Shown here: positions 36,912 to 46,900 of the stretch, in pieces | Layout of the letters: every line of letters begins with the position of its first letter | Position numbering within the stretch: position 1 is the first letter of the stretch | Assembly (NCBI RefSeq): GCF_900078195.1 | Contig: NZ_FJVE01000007.1 | Location: 1,860,001 to 1,924,000, forward strand | Direction: 5' to 3' | From: Clostridium sp. Marseille-P299 | GTDB taxonomy: Bacteria > Bacillota > Clostridia > Lachnospirales > Lachnospiraceae | Length of the DNA stretch: 64,000 nt | Position numbers and translations under genes: made by a program | The notes under the pieces: generated by a model | The model's database searches: none | What the model was told of the DNA's origin: nothing | What the model saw: the letters and a program-made list of their open reading frames with translations, nothing else

Positions 36912-37061
36912 ATGGATGAATTAGGGATTTATCTAAAGAACTGGAAAGGACTTCGATTCTGGAACAGCAATGAATTTAATAAAATTATTGGTATCTATGG
37001 AAATAAAGATTATATCGAATCTTCCTTTGCTATGATAGGATTGAAAAATGAACTAATTTAA
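36912..37061 (+). CDS. Possible 49-residue protein, or fragment
   Basis: Starts one base after the methyltransferase stop (TAG-ATG) and runs 49 codons (M-D-E-L-G-I-Y-L-K-N-W-K-G-L-R-F-W and so on). No ribosome site is seen, so it would rely on translational coupling. The composition is protein-like. It may be the remnant of a longer gene. Nothing further is visible up to 37322. Confidence 0.35.
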   Translation: MDELGIYLKNWKGLRFWNSNEFNKIIGIYGNKDYIESSFAMIGLKNELI

Positions 37062-37322
37062 ATTTAAAATAATGTTTAATTCCATATTATATATTTCACT
37101 TATCAACTCACGGCTAAAGGAGTTTTCTAATAAATTACAATGTCAAGAGAATTGTCTACATTAATATAATATGTAAACATAATATTTGATATTGACTTAT
37201 GCTAATGGACAGATGCAAACTATATTAGACATTTTATAATACTACATTTATAATTTTACAATTAAAAGATCTTCTAAAAACTATAATAGAAAAAACTATT
37301 AACATATTAGATTGGAGTACCT

Positions 37323-38003
37323 ATGGAATACAAAAATATACAAGTGGGAGAATTTATAAGCCGTCCAAACCGTTTTATAGCCCATGTAAAAATAGAAAAC
37401 ACAATAGAGATTTGCCATGTGAAAAATACAGGAAGATGTAAAGAACTTTTGCTTCCTGGCGCTACTGTTTATGTACAGCATTTTCCAAATACTAAAAGAA
37501 AGACAAGTTGGGATTTGATTGCTGTGAAAAAAGGAGAAGTTTTAATAAATATGGACAGTCAAGCGCCAAATAAAGCCGTAAAGGAATGGCTATTATTAGG
37601 AGGACTTGGTTTCATACCAGACATAGTAAAGCCAGAGTATCAATATGAAGATAGCCGCTTCGATTTTTATCTGGAGCACGATAATAAACGCTGGCTCATT
37701 GAAGTGAAAGGGGTTACCTTAGAAAAAGATGGAGTAGCTCTGTTTCCAGATGCTCCAACCCTTCGTGGAGTAAAGCATATTGAAGGGTTGGCAAGGCATT
37801 CAAAAGAAGGATTTGTAACTGCTATTCTATTTGTCATTCAAATGGATGGTATCCTTTATTTTACTCCAAATGAAATAATGCATCCTGAATTTGCACAGGC
37901 TCTTCGACAAGCAAAACAAGAAGGTACTCATATCATGGCCTATGATTGTGAGATTACACCCAATAGCATGAATATTCGAAATCCAATTGAAATTAAACTT
38001 TAA
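37323..38003 (+). CDS. sfsA: SfsA nuclease-family protein
   Basis: 226 residues, the usual length of SfsA. The N-terminal OB-like part has F-I-S-R-P-N-R-F-I-A and C-H-V-K-N-T-G-R-C-K-E-L-L; the C-terminal part has the restriction-enzyme-like core S-R-F-D-F-Y-L and L-I-E-V-K-G-V-T-L. Those Asp, Glu and Lys form the PD-(D/E)xK nuclease site. SfsA was first described for its effect on sugar fermentation in E. coli and is a DNA/RNA nuclease family. Convergent with the MATE gene, 3 bases apart. Confidence 0.9.
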   Translation: MEYKNIQVGEFISRPNRFIAHVKIENTIEICHVKNTGRCKELLLPGATVYVQHFPNTKRKTSWDLIAVKKGEVLINMDSQAPNKAVKEWLLLGGLGFIPDIVKPEYQYEDSRFDFYLEHDNKRWLIEVKGVTLEKDGVALFPDAPTLRGVKHIEGLARHSKEGFVTAILFVIQMDGILYFTPNEIMHPEFAQALRQAKQEGTHIMAYDCEITPNSMNIRNPIEIKL

Positions 38004-38006
38004 TAA

Positions 38007-39344
38007 TTACTTCGCAAAACCTTTCTTCTTTGAACGAATTAATAATATAGCAGCTAACACGGTGGTTGCGATTGTGGCAAATGGCGTTGTAAGCCAAATT
38101 CCGTCAAGTCCCATCGTCTTTGGTAAAATTAATAAAAATCCGATTGGAAATACAATGGTCATAGTCACCGTAATTGCAATTGCATATTCTGGGCGATTGA
38201 TTGCTGTAAAATACGACTGTGTAGCCGAGGAAAACCAGCGTACAAGGAACGTAATGGCAAATAGCTGTAATGCATGAAGAGATAGTTCAATGAGCTCTGT
38301 ATCACTTTTTTGAACAAACAACAATACTGCACTTTCTCCACCAAAGAAAATCCATAGCGTAAATATAAGTGATATTAGGAAACCTGCAAGATAGCAAAGC
38401 CTCATCAATGCGTGTATTCGCTTATAATTTTTCGCACCTAAATTGTAACTGATGGCTGGCTGCAAGGAATCACTAAGTCCATATATAAGTGAATGCACTA
38501 TGTTGTCAATATATAAAACAACGCTGAAGGCTGCAATCGACAGTTCTCCTGCCATTCTTAGCAATATGACATTAATTAGTATAGATGTAACACGTCCTGA
38601 AATACTATTTAATAAAGTTGGGCTACCACTAGCAATTATTTTACCCACCATTTTTATAGACCCTTTTGGTTTTACGAACTGTAATAATAATTTCTTTCGA
38701 AAAAATGGATAAAATGCGACAACTGTACTAATTATCATACTAAGGCTGAACGCAAGAGCAGCTGCCCAAATTCCCCACTTAAATACACCAAGAAACAACC
38801 ATTCAAGAAAAACCCCTTCGATTGCCATTGTGATATTTACCCACATACTGTATTTGATTTTACCACAGATTCGAAGATAATTATCCACTGCAAAAAAGAT
38901 TGAGAGGAATGGTGCAAGTATTGCATATACATATAAATATTGTACAGAAAGATTTATTAGTTCCTCATCCGCTCCCATTAAGCGAATTAAATCTTCTGCA
39001 AATATAAAAAAGATAGCTCCGGTTAAAAGTCCAGTTCCTATTATTAAGAAACAAGACAATGTGAAAATTTGATTTGCAGATGCGTTATCCTTTTCTCCTA
39101 AGCGAATTGCAATTGGTACGGAAGAACCTACACCAATCATATCACCAATAGAAAAACCTATAATTACTAATGGCATAACAATATTTACTGCTGCGAGGGC
39201 TTGTGATCCAAGTAACTGTCCTACAAAGATGCCATCTGCAATCACATAAAAAGATGACATTAGCATACTAATAATACTTGGAATAGCTACCAGAAAAAAT
39301 AACTTTATCGGTGATGATTTTTCGTATAATACTTCATGATTCAT
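38007..39344 (-). CDS. MATE-family multidrug efflux transporter
   Basis: 445 residues, twelve membrane helices in two similar halves. S-I-I-S-M-L-M-S-S-F-Y-V-I-A-D-G-I-F-V-G-Q near the N-terminus and the matching P-A-I-S-Y-N-L-G-A-K segment near 290 are typical of the DinF/MepA-like MATE group. It exports drugs or metabolites using the Na+ or H+ gradient. The divergent MerR-type gene and a 19-bp-spacer promoter in front of this gene point to induction by a compound bound by that regulator. Confidence 0.9.
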   Translation of the reverse strand: MNHEVLYEKSSPIKLFFLVAIPSIISMLMSSFYVIADGIFVGQLLGSQALAAVNIVMPLVIIGFSIGDMIGVGSSVPIAIRLGEKDNASANQIFTLSCFLIIGTGLLTGAIFFIFAEDLIRLMGADEELINLSVQYLYVYAILAPFLSIFFAVDNYLRICGKIKYSMWVNITMAIEGVFLEWLFLGVFKWGIWAAALAFSLSMIISTVVAFYPFFRKKLLLQFVKPKGSIKMVGKIIASGSPTLLNSISGRVTSILINVILLRMAGELSIAAFSVVLYIDNIVHSLIYGLSDSLQPAISYNLGAKNYKRIHALMRLCYLAGFLISLIFTLWIFFGGESAVLLFVQKSDTELIELSLHALQLFAITFLVRWFSSATQSYFTAINRPEYAIAITVTMTIVFPIGFLLILPKTMGLDGIWLTTPFATIATTVLAAILLIRSKKKGFAK

Positions 39345-39391
39345 TTTAAATACTCCTTATCCTTAACTTGCAAAAAAGCTATACTTACGGT

Positions 39392-39422
39392 ATTCTAAAG
39401 TATGGTGAAACCCTATAGTCAA
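39392..39422 (-). promoter_or_regulatory. MerR-type promoter of the MATE gene, 19-bp spacer
   Basis: On the minus strand TTGACT (39417-39422) and TAGAAT (39392-39397) are separated by 19 bases, longer than the usual 17. A GGGTTTCACC dyad core sits in the spacer. MerR-family activators bind such spacers and untwist them so that RNA polymerase can start. Confidence 0.75.
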
Positions 39423-39546
39423 GAAGAAATTAAAATATATTTTCATTTGAAAGTTATACAAACTAAATTACAATTTTAAAGGACTCATTTATACGATTCC
39501 CTATTAGTAATTCTAGTATTTGATAAATTAGCATATGGAGGTTATG

Positions 39547-40371
39547 ATGTCCAAAAAATACTTTACAAGCGGTGAATTTGCCACAGTCTGTGGGACTACA
39601 AAAGAAACACTATTCCATTATGATGAAATCGGTATCTTAAAACCTACTTATGTAGCTAAAAATGGATATCGGTATTACTCACCAAAGCAGTTCTATGATT
39701 TTGATTTAATAGCAACCTTAAAAGAAGCTGGCAGCTCTTTGGCCCAGATTAAAGAATATATTGAGACTTATACACCAGAAAATTATCTTAAAATTTTGGA
39801 GATGAATCGTGAAAAGTTAAGACAAGAGAGATTAAAGCTTATGCGTATGGAACGGCTGCTAAAAAACTCCGAACAACTTACAAAATATGCCATGCAGACT
39901 CCTGTTGGTTTACCAAAACTGGAGGAATGTGAGGAAGAATATTTTATTGTTGTAAAATTAAATACGGCAAAGCCAATCAGTGAAATCGATGAAATATACG
40001 AAATCGCTGACCATTTTAAATATTGCTTTAGTCATAAGCTGGGGGATGAATTTCCTCTTGGAAGTATTGTATTAAAAGAAACCCTGTTGTCTGGACAAAG
40101 TTATGATAGTTATTATTACAGTAAGATTTATAAGTCAGTAAAAAGTGAGCGTTTATTTGTGAAACCAAAGGGAACTTATTTAACCATGCTGCATCGTGGT
40201 TCTATGGAGACCATTGAAGATTCCTATAAGCTTATGCTTGATTACATTGAAAAAAACAACCTTGAACTCATTGGAAATGCCTATTGTTATGATGTTTTAA
40301 GCTACCTTGCAACTTGTAATACCAATGATTTTGTGATACAAATTTCCATGCAGGTTGAAAGAAAAAAATAA
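39547..40371 (+). CDS. MerR-family transcriptional activator with effector-binding domain
   Basis: About 274 residues. The MerR helix-turn-helix (Y-F-T-S-G-E-F-A near the start, then G-Y-R-Y-Y-S-P-K-Q) is followed by a coiled-coil (about 80-115) and a GyrI-like domain that binds hydrophobic drugs, as in BmrR. The ATG at 39547 has GGAGG five bases before it; other ATGs at 39544 and 39535 are too close. Divergent from the MATE pump gene whose promoter has the expected 19-bp spacer, so it probably activates that pump. A terminator follows. Confidence 0.85.
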   Translation: MSKKYFTSGEFATVCGTTKETLFHYDEIGILKPTYVAKNGYRYYSPKQFYDFDLIATLKEAGSSLAQIKEYIETYTPENYLKILEMNREKLRQERLKLMRMERLLKNSEQLTKYAMQTPVGLPKLEECEEEYFIVVKLNTAKPISEIDEIYEIADHFKYCFSHKLGDEFPLGSIVLKETLLSGQSYDSYYYSKIYKSVKSERLFVKPKGTYLTMLHRGSMETIEDSYKLMLDYIEKNNLELIGNAYCYDVLSYLATCNTNDFVIQISMQVERKK

Positions 40372-40412
40372 ATGCATACTTGAAACCCCTCGATATTTTA
40401 GAAGTTCAAAAG

Positions 40413-40456
40413 AGGTCTTTGCATAATATAATTCGCAAAGACCTTATTTTATTTTC
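40413..40456 (+). terminator. Rho-independent terminator of the MerR gene
   Basis: AGGTCTTTGC, 12-base loop, GCAAAGACCT, then a T-rich tract. It lies 41 bases after the stop codon. Confidence 0.8.
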
Positions 40457-40656
40457 TATAATTTCTGAATTCTATCCTCAAAACTTACCTTTCATCTCTT
40501 CTAATCCTTTGAAGAACTTTCACCCATCTATCTTATGTCTCAATATTTTTACTAGCAAATTCTAAACATCACTTTCACCGAATATAATGAATTAGCTATA
40601 AAACGAGATTTAAGAACAATTAGCAACAACATTTTATTCTTCGGAAGGAGTACTTT

Positions 40657-42669
40657 ATGGATTCATATTTTATTGTAATAATGATTGGTGGCATTCTACT
40701 TGCTCTTTATTTGCTTATCTTTCATATTCTAGGGCTTCGTATTATTAAGTCAAATGAAGTAGCGGTAGTCGAAAAATGGTGGAGTATCCATGGTTCTTTA
40801 AAAAACTCTATTATCGCTTTGAATGGCGAAGCTGGCTATTCTCCTGATTTACTACGAGGTGGTATCCATTTTCGTTCTACTTTAATGTACCGTATTCATA
40901 AGTACCCTTTGATTACAATACCACAAGGTCAAATTGCTTACATCTTTGCGAAGGATGGTATTCCACTTTCACCGACTCAGACTTTAGGTAAAGTAGTTAT
41001 GGAAGCAAATAACTTCCAGGATGTTCGAGGCTTTCTTCAAAATGGTGGTCAAAAAGGGCCGCAAAGAGGCTTCCTAAGAGAAGGTACCTATGCCATTAAC
41101 GTCGCCCAGTTCATTGTTATTACACAAAATGATATCAAGGCAATTTTTAATGGTTCCAAACAGGAACATTTGGAATTAGAAAGCATGCAACAGACTTTAA
41201 TTCAAAGAAATGCCTTTGCTCCAGTTGTCATTATGGGGAAAGGAAATGAAACCAGTGACTTAATGGGTATTGTTACAGTACATGATAGCTTACCTCTTCA
41301 GCAGGGTGAAATTATTGCACCATCGGTTGGTGAAGGGCATTCCAGTTATCAAGATCCCGAGAAATTCATTGAACTCGGTGGACGCCGAGGTAAACAAATT
41401 GAAATATTAACAGATGGTACTTATTATATAAACCGTCTATTTGCAACAGTGGAATTTCGTGCTAAAACTGTCGTTCCAATTGGTTATGTCGGCGTTGTCG
41501 TAAGTTTCTTTGGTAATCAAGGAGTCGATACCACTGGTGATAATTATAGACATGGAGAGTTAGTGGAAACTGGCTGCAAAGGTGTATTACAAAAGCCTTT
41601 GATGCCGGGTAAATATGCCTTCAATACCGATGCAGGTAAAGTAATTCTAGTACCTACCACAAACATTATTTTAAAATGGAACCGTGGAGAAGTAGGAGAA
41701 CATAAATATGACCAGAATCTATCGGAAGTCGACATTATAACGAAAGATGCCTTTGAACCTTCTCTCCCACTTTCGGTAGTTATGCATATTGATTATAAAC
41801 AGGCTCCATGGGTAATTCAACGTTTTGGAGATATCAGCATGCTTGTAAATCAGTCTCTAGACCCTTTGGTAAGCGCATATTTTAAAGATGTCGCCCAAAC
41901 GAAAACTTTAATTGAGTTAATCCAAGAACGTAGCGAAATTAGAGAGCGAGCTGTTGTTGAAATGAAGGATAAATTCGAAAAATACAACCTTCAACTAGAA
42001 GAAGTATTAATCGGTACCCCAAAATCTTCAAAAGATGATATTCAAATAGAAAATATTTTGACGCAGCTTCGGGAACGGCAAATTGCAGAGGAAAAGAAAA
42101 TTACATATCAAAAACAACAATCCGCTGCTGAGAGCGAGAAATCACTTCGTGAAGCACAAGCCATTGCAGAGCAACAAAGCTACTTAACGAAGTCCAGCAT
42201 CCAAATTCAAATTGAAGGTAATATCGGTGCTGCTTTAGCAAGTAAGGCCGAACAAGAGGCTAATCAAATTATTGCCCTTGCAAAAGCCAATGCTTCAAAA
42301 GTCCGCTTAGAAGGTGAGGCCGATGCTTCAAAAGAAACCAATATTGGTCTTGCAAAAGCTAAGGCTATTGACGCACAGGTTAAGGCATACGGAGGAGCGG
42401 AATACAGAATCACTCAGGAAATCACAGAGAAATTAGCAGATGCAATTAAGTACACCAATGTTGATATCGTTCCAAAGACTATAGTTACGATGGGAAGCTC
42501 ATCAAAGGATGAGACTTCCTCGAATGCTTCCATTATAGATACTCTCCTTAAGCTTATTACAATTGAAAAGCTTGGAATATCCCTTCCAAAGGAAATAGAA
42601 AAAGTGAGTGAAGTAGAATCGATAAGTGGAGCAAAATCAACAAATGAAGTAGATCAAGCAATAGAGTAG
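40657..42669 (+). CDS. Flotillin-like SPFH-domain membrane protein
   Basis: 670 residues. One N-terminal membrane helix (4-26) is followed by a large SPFH/Band 7 region (about 30-480) including V-P-I-G-Y-V-G-V-V and a long insert, and then a coiled-coil rich in A, E, Q and K (about 470-610: E-A-Q-A-I-A-E-Q-Q, A-K-A-N-A-S-K-V). This is longer than flotillins FloT/FloA of Bacillus but has the same order of parts. Such proteins form membrane scaffolds. GGAAGGAG precedes the ATG. A strong terminator follows. Confidence 0.8.
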   Translation: MDSYFIVIMIGGILLALYLLIFHILGLRIIKSNEVAVVEKWWSIHGSLKNSIIALNGEAGYSPDLLRGGIHFRSTLMYRIHKYPLITIPQGQIAYIFAKDGIPLSPTQTLGKVVMEANNFQDVRGFLQNGGQKGPQRGFLREGTYAINVAQFIVITQNDIKAIFNGSKQEHLELESMQQTLIQRNAFAPVVIMGKGNETSDLMGIVTVHDSLPLQQGEIIAPSVGEGHSSYQDPEKFIELGGRRGKQIEILTDGTYYINRLFATVEFRAKTVVPIGYVGVVVSFFGNQGVDTTGDNYRHGELVETGCKGVLQKPLMPGKYAFNTDAGKVILVPTTNIILKWNRGEVGEHKYDQNLSEVDIITKDAFEPSLPLSVVMHIDYKQAPWVIQRFGDISMLVNQSLDPLVSAYFKDVAQTKTLIELIQERSEIRERAVVEMKDKFEKYNLQLEEVLIGTPKSSKDDIQIENILTQLRERQIAEEKKITYQKQQSAAESEKSLREAQAIAEQQSYLTKSSIQIQIEGNIGAALASKAEQEANQIIALAKANASKVRLEGEADASKETNIGLAKAKAIDAQVKAYGGAEYRITQEITEKLADAIKYTNVDIVPKTIVTMGSSSKDETSSNASIIDTLLKLITIEKLGISLPKEIEKVSEVESISGAKSTNEVDQAIE

Positions 42670-42806
42670 ATCAGATGAATGGAATTATATAGATGTACGA
42701 ACTGGAAACGACAATTTAAGTCTTTTGCTATCTCTTATAAGCATACATAAAAAGCTGTGTCTCATATAGAAAAAGCATAAGCACAACACACCAATATTTA
42801 TGAATA

Positions 42807-42873
42807 AAATGTCCCTACAAGATTTGAAAACATTCTAGAAATGATAAATCTTTTGGGGACATTTTTATTTTTT
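42807..42873 (+). terminator. Rho-independent terminator of the flotillin-like gene
   Basis: AAAATGTCCC and GGGACATTTT enclose a loop with a second helix (AGATTT ... AAATCT). A T-rich tract follows. Terminates the plus strand and perhaps also the minus strand gene that ends at 42925. Confidence 0.75.
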
Positions 42874-42924
42874 ATCTATATTTTATATACATTCGTTCCT
42901 TCCAGCGGTGAGCCTTAACTATCA

Positions 42925-43335
42925 TTATTCATATTTATTTCTAATGCTGTTTGCTAATGAATTTAACGCTTGACATGGTTCATATTTGGTTTTATATCCA
43001 ACACCATCAATGATTAAGAATGGATTGTAAGCGGTTACTGTGATTCTAGTCCCATCTGTCTTGATAATTGTATAGATAACTGCTTGACCATCATAATCTT
43101 TATATGAATTGTCCTTGTTATATATAACTACATCATTCAGTATTTTGGTTAATTCAGAAATATCTTGTTCATTAAGGCTTATTGTAACATCTGGGGGTAG
43201 CAATTCTACTGTAACTTCTTTGATTTCATCCGTTGTTAAGCTTTTGAATAGTTTTGTTCCAAAACTAGACTTAATAATAAAAATTGATATAATGACAGCT
43301 ACCACAATACAAAGAATAAGTATCTTTTTCTTCAT
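42925..43335 (-). CDS. Small membrane-anchored protein of unknown function
   Basis: 136 residues. An N-terminal membrane anchor (6-23) is followed by an extracellular alpha/beta domain with I-Y-T-I-I-K-T-D-G-T-R-I-T-V-T and F-L-I-I-D-G-V-G-Y-K-T-K-Y-E-P-C. No lipobox. The layout resembles the protein at 23593-24066, but I see no sequence identity. AAGGAGGAG precedes the start. Function unknown. Confidence 0.65.
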   Translation of the reverse strand: MKKKILILCIVVAVIISIFIIKSSFGTKLFKSLTTDEIKEVTVELLPPDVTISLNEQDISELTKILNDVVIYNKDNSYKDYDGQAVIYTIIKTDGTRITVTAYNPFLIIDGVGYKTKYEPCQALNSLANSIRNKYE

Positions 43336-43992
43336 TTTAACTCCTCCTTATCATTAATTCTGTAGTTCGATGGGATGTAAAAGATTATAATGATCCTTTT
43401 TCTGCCTCTCGTGCTTTCATAACCCACATTACACTATGTTATTAATTGAATATCAAATATCTAGACAAGAAATGGTAGGTCTGTTTGAAATGCTTTTATT
43501 TGTTACCAATTTTGTTGTTGCCATAACAAAACTTTAACTCCTTATTTTGTCAATATAATGTCAATAAACAACCTCTCTTTGTACTTAATAGTTAACAGCC
43601 GCCTGGTTTAATACTAGGTTTCGAGTATCTATATTACTATGTAAGTCCTTTGCACCTTCAACAAGTCTATTTTTAATTATTAATCTCTCATCTTGTACTA
43701 TATTCTCATCTGTACTATATTCTCATCGTCTACTATAGAATGACGTATATAATCAATTTATATAAGGAGTTACCATGCAAATTATAGACGCTATCTAAGC
43801 ATTTCTCGTATCTTAGTTAAATAAAAAAAATGAGCCAATAATCCGTGAGTTATCTCCACAAATTATCGGCTCTATCTCTTAATATCAGGCACTTTTATAA
43901 ATAAGATAGTATTAAAACTAAGATAGTACAAAATCAACTACTATTATTTACTAATAAAAATAAACATCTATGTATTGTTCCCTACTATCTTC
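43336..43992. other. Intergenic region with a tandem duplication
   Basis: TGTACTATATTCTCATC is present twice in a row near 43693-43726. A good ribosome site (AAGGAG at about 43764) is followed by an ATG and only seven codons (M-Q-I-I-D-A-I, stop), probably a decayed gene start or a leader. The terminator at 43823-43872 belongs to the cupin gene on the minus strand. No full gene is visible. Confidence 0.45.
43823..43872 (-). terminator. Rho-independent terminator of the uronate-locus operon
   Basis: On the minus strand GAGCCGATAAT, a loop of about 20 bases and ATTATTGGCTC are followed by eight T residues. It closes the operon ending with the KdgF-like gene. Confidence 0.85.
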
Positions 43993-44328
43993 TTATGAAA
44001 CAAAGTCTTCTCTCATTGGATTAAAGATATCAAGGAGAATTCCTTCTTTTAGACATACACAGCCATGAACTACACCATTAAGCTTAAGCATAGTATCTCC
44101 AGCTTTTACAATCTTTTTCTCTCCATCAATTTCAAACTCAAATTCCCCAGAAATCACATAAGTAATCTGAGTATGTGGATGGTGATGCAATGCTCCTACT
44201 GCTCCTGTAGCAAATGAATTTTCTACACACATTAAATCTTTACTGTACGCAAGTACACGGCGAATAACTCCTTCACCCACATTTTGTTCTTCAACATCAT
44301 CATGAAATACCCATCTTTGATCTAACAT
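43993..44328 (-). CDS. kdgF: KdgF-like cupin (unsaturated uronate converting enzyme)
   Basis: 111 residues, a single cupin. The metal ligands are in A-L-H-H-H-P-H-T-Q (His48, His50, Gln54) and V-V-H-G (His88). The start V-G-E-G-V-I-R-R-V-L-A-Y and the end D-I-F-N-P-M-R-E-D-F match KdgF, which opens 4,5-unsaturated monouronates made by pectate or alginate lyases. Its place as last gene after the 812-residue protein suggests that the operon breaks down a uronate-containing glycan. Confidence 0.8.
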   Translation of the reverse strand: MLDQRWVFHDDVEEQNVGEGVIRRVLAYSKDLMCVENSFATGAVGALHHHPHTQITYVISGEFEFEIDGEKKIVKAGDTMLKLNGVVHGCVCLKEGILLDIFNPMREDFVS

Positions 44329-44457
44329 ATTCTTTCCTCCAATCCTATGAATTATTTTATGTTACATTATGTTTCACTGCACAAAGCAACTTCTTCATAA
44401 ACATATACTTTACATAAAATTCTATAAAATAGCAAGCATTACTTTTATTGAACACTC

Positions 44458-46896
44458 TTATATATACTGTGTTCTGTCATTACTTTTTATAAATGTTACT
44501 TCTACATCTTCTGCTTTTAGTCTCCTACCAACTACATCAAACTTTGGATTTTGTTCTTTTGCATAGATTTTAAATTCTTCCATTGTTGCAAAATCTTTAT
44601 CACTTCCACAAATACAGAAATAAGCAATGTCATCACCATAGGTTCTATATTCACATCCGAATACCTGATCATTTTCAGACTCCATGGTTTGATTACACCA
44701 AATCGCTACATATCCATGTTTCTTTTTACCAAATAACCAATGTTCTTCAATTTTTATTTCTTCAAATTTAGGAGTTGGAAAATATACATGGGTGAAATGA
44801 ATCGGGTGTTCTTCTGGGATATGATAGACAATACCTATTTTATTATGGTTTTGCATGATTGCCGGCATTACTCCATTACCAAACCAAAAACCAGGTCTCA
44901 TAGAGCTAGAATCACAGGTTCCACCAGGATGATTTGTGAAAACATCCGTTTCCTTATCTAAAGCCGCATACCACATGTGCTGTTGATATCCATATACTCC
45001 TGGCTCAAAACAGGTAGTTCCATGGAATCTCTCATTGAGAGATTTTGTGTATTCACAGGTGGTTGGATCTGCATCTGGATTCAAGGTCAGGTTCTCCCAA
45101 CGTTTGAAGTTTTCATCCAAAACAGGTGACTGTACTGAAGTTAAACAATAATCTTCCGATTTATTTAAGTGGATAAGCGCATTTCCAGTCGTATAAGTAA
45201 TTTCTAAAGGCTGATCCATAAGACTAATAAGTCTCTCTGGAATCTTATATTTGCTACTTGCATAAAAACCAAGCCAACCTTCACCAAAAGTATAAGGTAC
45301 CTCTGGATTAATTAGGTTCATAAGTGCCTGGGCTCCCTGCGCAAAAGGATGAATCACTTCGCGATATACTCGTCCCATAGGTGCAATCACGCAGCCATCA
45401 TAAGTATGTTGGCATAACATTTCAAGTAATCGGTCAGTTACTTTAGTAGCTCGATTGGATATTTCTAAATCCGAATAATCGATTACATTTAATAAAGCAG
45501 CAAAGGTTACGCACATATAAACCGTACTTAAAAACTCTTCAAATCCATTGGTTTCCACATCATCTAGCCAAGCCAAAACCTTTTCTCTTCCAAACTGACT
45601 TAGCTGTAATCCAGTCATATTTGCTCTTTTAAAATAATCTTGAGGGAACATTTCACCCACTTGCATTGCACAAGCATAAAACATTAAAGAATGATTTTCA
45701 CTCCAGAAACACATAGCGTCAGAACCATTTTGATTCATCCAATATCTCCAGTTTAACAATACATCCTTTGCCCTCTTATAAAGTTCATCATCCACCTCGT
45801 AATTCTTTAGATAACGCACGAGACCACACACCAAAAAGTCAGAACAATCGAATCGGCTTTCAATCTGATTTAGAGTTTCCAACAATAGATCTCTATCCTT
45901 TTTTGTATCCATTCCAAGATACTTTCTCGCAAGTATATTGGATATGGAAAATCCAAACTTATCACCCCTAGATAAGCTCTCTGCCTTCGCAATTCGCTTT
46001 AGTATTTCTATCCTATTTTCTTCATAAGAACCAATGCTTCCATATACCGGTTTTTGAGCAAGAATATTTTCAACTTTTCTAGTTAATACAGTATCTCCTA
46101 TGGTTATACGTACTAAAATCACTCCAGGCTTATTTTCATCAAGCGTAATCTTATCTTGTCCACTAATCTCTATCCATTCTTTTCTTGTATTCACCTGAGC
46201 AAAATCAGGACTTTGACTATCATAAGCAAGCCATGCTCCCTGGGGTGCTTTATTATGAAAAGTCATAGTTGAATCCTTTATCTGAATAGAATTTAACCAT
46301 TGTTCTGCATGAATCAATTCATCGGTATGTTTCTGGTCTGGTAGAGAAATCTGTATCTGATTCTGATGATTAAGAATCTGAATTCCAAATAATGTTCTTG
46401 TATCACGAACTCCAAGAGTTTGAAGCTTAATATATATCTGATTACTTCCCTTTTTTAAATCCAATACTGTTTTTACCTTTTGTATTGGTTTATATACAGG
46501 AGAATGCATATTACAGATACGTGCTTGATTACACCATACATCAATCGCAGCATATGACCAAATGATAGCTTCTACTTTTAAATCCTGAACAACATCTATT
46601 CGTGTAACGGCATCTAGTTCCACTTTTTGTAACGTAGAGTAAAATGTGCTTTCATCTACAAACCAATTTCCATAATGGTAATAATATCTCCAGGGCATTC
46701 CCAAACTACTGTCTTTTCCTAATTGAATTTCTCCTTCGGACAAACACACATTTTGATCTGCTACAATGGTTCTTAAATACTGCTCATAACGTAACTGGTT
46801 ATCATCTGTCTCATTATTTAAAAAATCCGTCTCCTTAGGTCCTGAAACCAAATAATTGGTGATAAAACCTGCTTTATTTAACTTTAATCTCTCCAT
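44458..46896 (-). CDS. Large cytoplasmic protein with predicted (alpha/alpha)6 core, putative glycan lyase or hydrolase
   Basis: 812 residues without signal peptide. Residues 60-280 look like beta-sandwich domains, one resembling a sugar-binding jelly roll (D-V-W-C-N-Q near 119, then L-D-L-K-K-G-S-N-Q-I-Y-I). Residues 290-620 are helical, with W-S-E-N-H-S-L at 398-404, G-F-E-E-F-L-S-T-V-Y at 451-460 and M-G-R-V-Y-R-E at 507-513. These fit a known but uncharacterised class of (alpha/alpha)6-barrel proteins related in fold to heparinase-type lyases. The final 190 residues return to beta-strands. It lies between sugar-importer genes and a KdgF-like gene. I propose action on imported uronate oligosaccharides; there is no direct proof. 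Confidence 0.6.
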   Translation of the reverse strand: MERLKLNKAGFITNYLVSGPKETDFLNNETDDNQLRYEQYLRTIVADQNVCLSEGEIQLGKDSSLGMPWRYYYHYGNWFVDESTFYSTLQKVELDAVTRIDVVQDLKVEAIIWSYAAIDVWCNQARICNMHSPVYKPIQKVKTVLDLKKGSNQIYIKLQTLGVRDTRTLFGIQILNHQNQIQISLPDQKHTDELIHAEQWLNSIQIKDSTMTFHNKAPQGAWLAYDSQSPDFAQVNTRKEWIEISGQDKITLDENKPGVILVRITIGDTVLTRKVENILAQKPVYGSIGSYEENRIEILKRIAKAESLSRGDKFGFSISNILARKYLGMDTKKDRDLLLETLNQIESRFDCSDFLVCGLVRYLKNYEVDDELYKRAKDVLLNWRYWMNQNGSDAMCFWSENHSLMFYACAMQVGEMFPQDYFKRANMTGLQLSQFGREKVLAWLDDVETNGFEEFLSTVYMCVTFAALLNVIDYSDLEISNRATKVTDRLLEMLCQHTYDGCVIAPMGRVYREVIHPFAQGAQALMNLINPEVPYTFGEGWLGFYASSKYKIPERLISLMDQPLEITYTTGNALIHLNKSEDYCLTSVQSPVLDENFKRWENLTLNPDADPTTCEYTKSLNERFHGTTCFEPGVYGYQQHMWYAALDKETDVFTNHPGGTCDSSSMRPGFWFGNGVMPAIMQNHNKIGIVYHIPEEHPIHFTHVYFPTPKFEEIKIEEHWLFGKKKHGYVAIWCNQTMESENDQVFGCEYRTYGDDIAYFCICGSDKDFATMEEFKIYAKEQNPKFDVVGRRLKAEDVEVTFIKSNDRTQYI

Positions 46897-46900
46897 CTTC

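Noticed and set aside
40380..40565. 61-residue frame after the MerR gene
   Set aside because: It runs through the terminator hairpin and shows no ribosome site.
43764..43798. Good ribosome site followed by a seven-codon frame
   Set aside because: Too short to support as a gene; it has no downstream gene on its strand that it could control.
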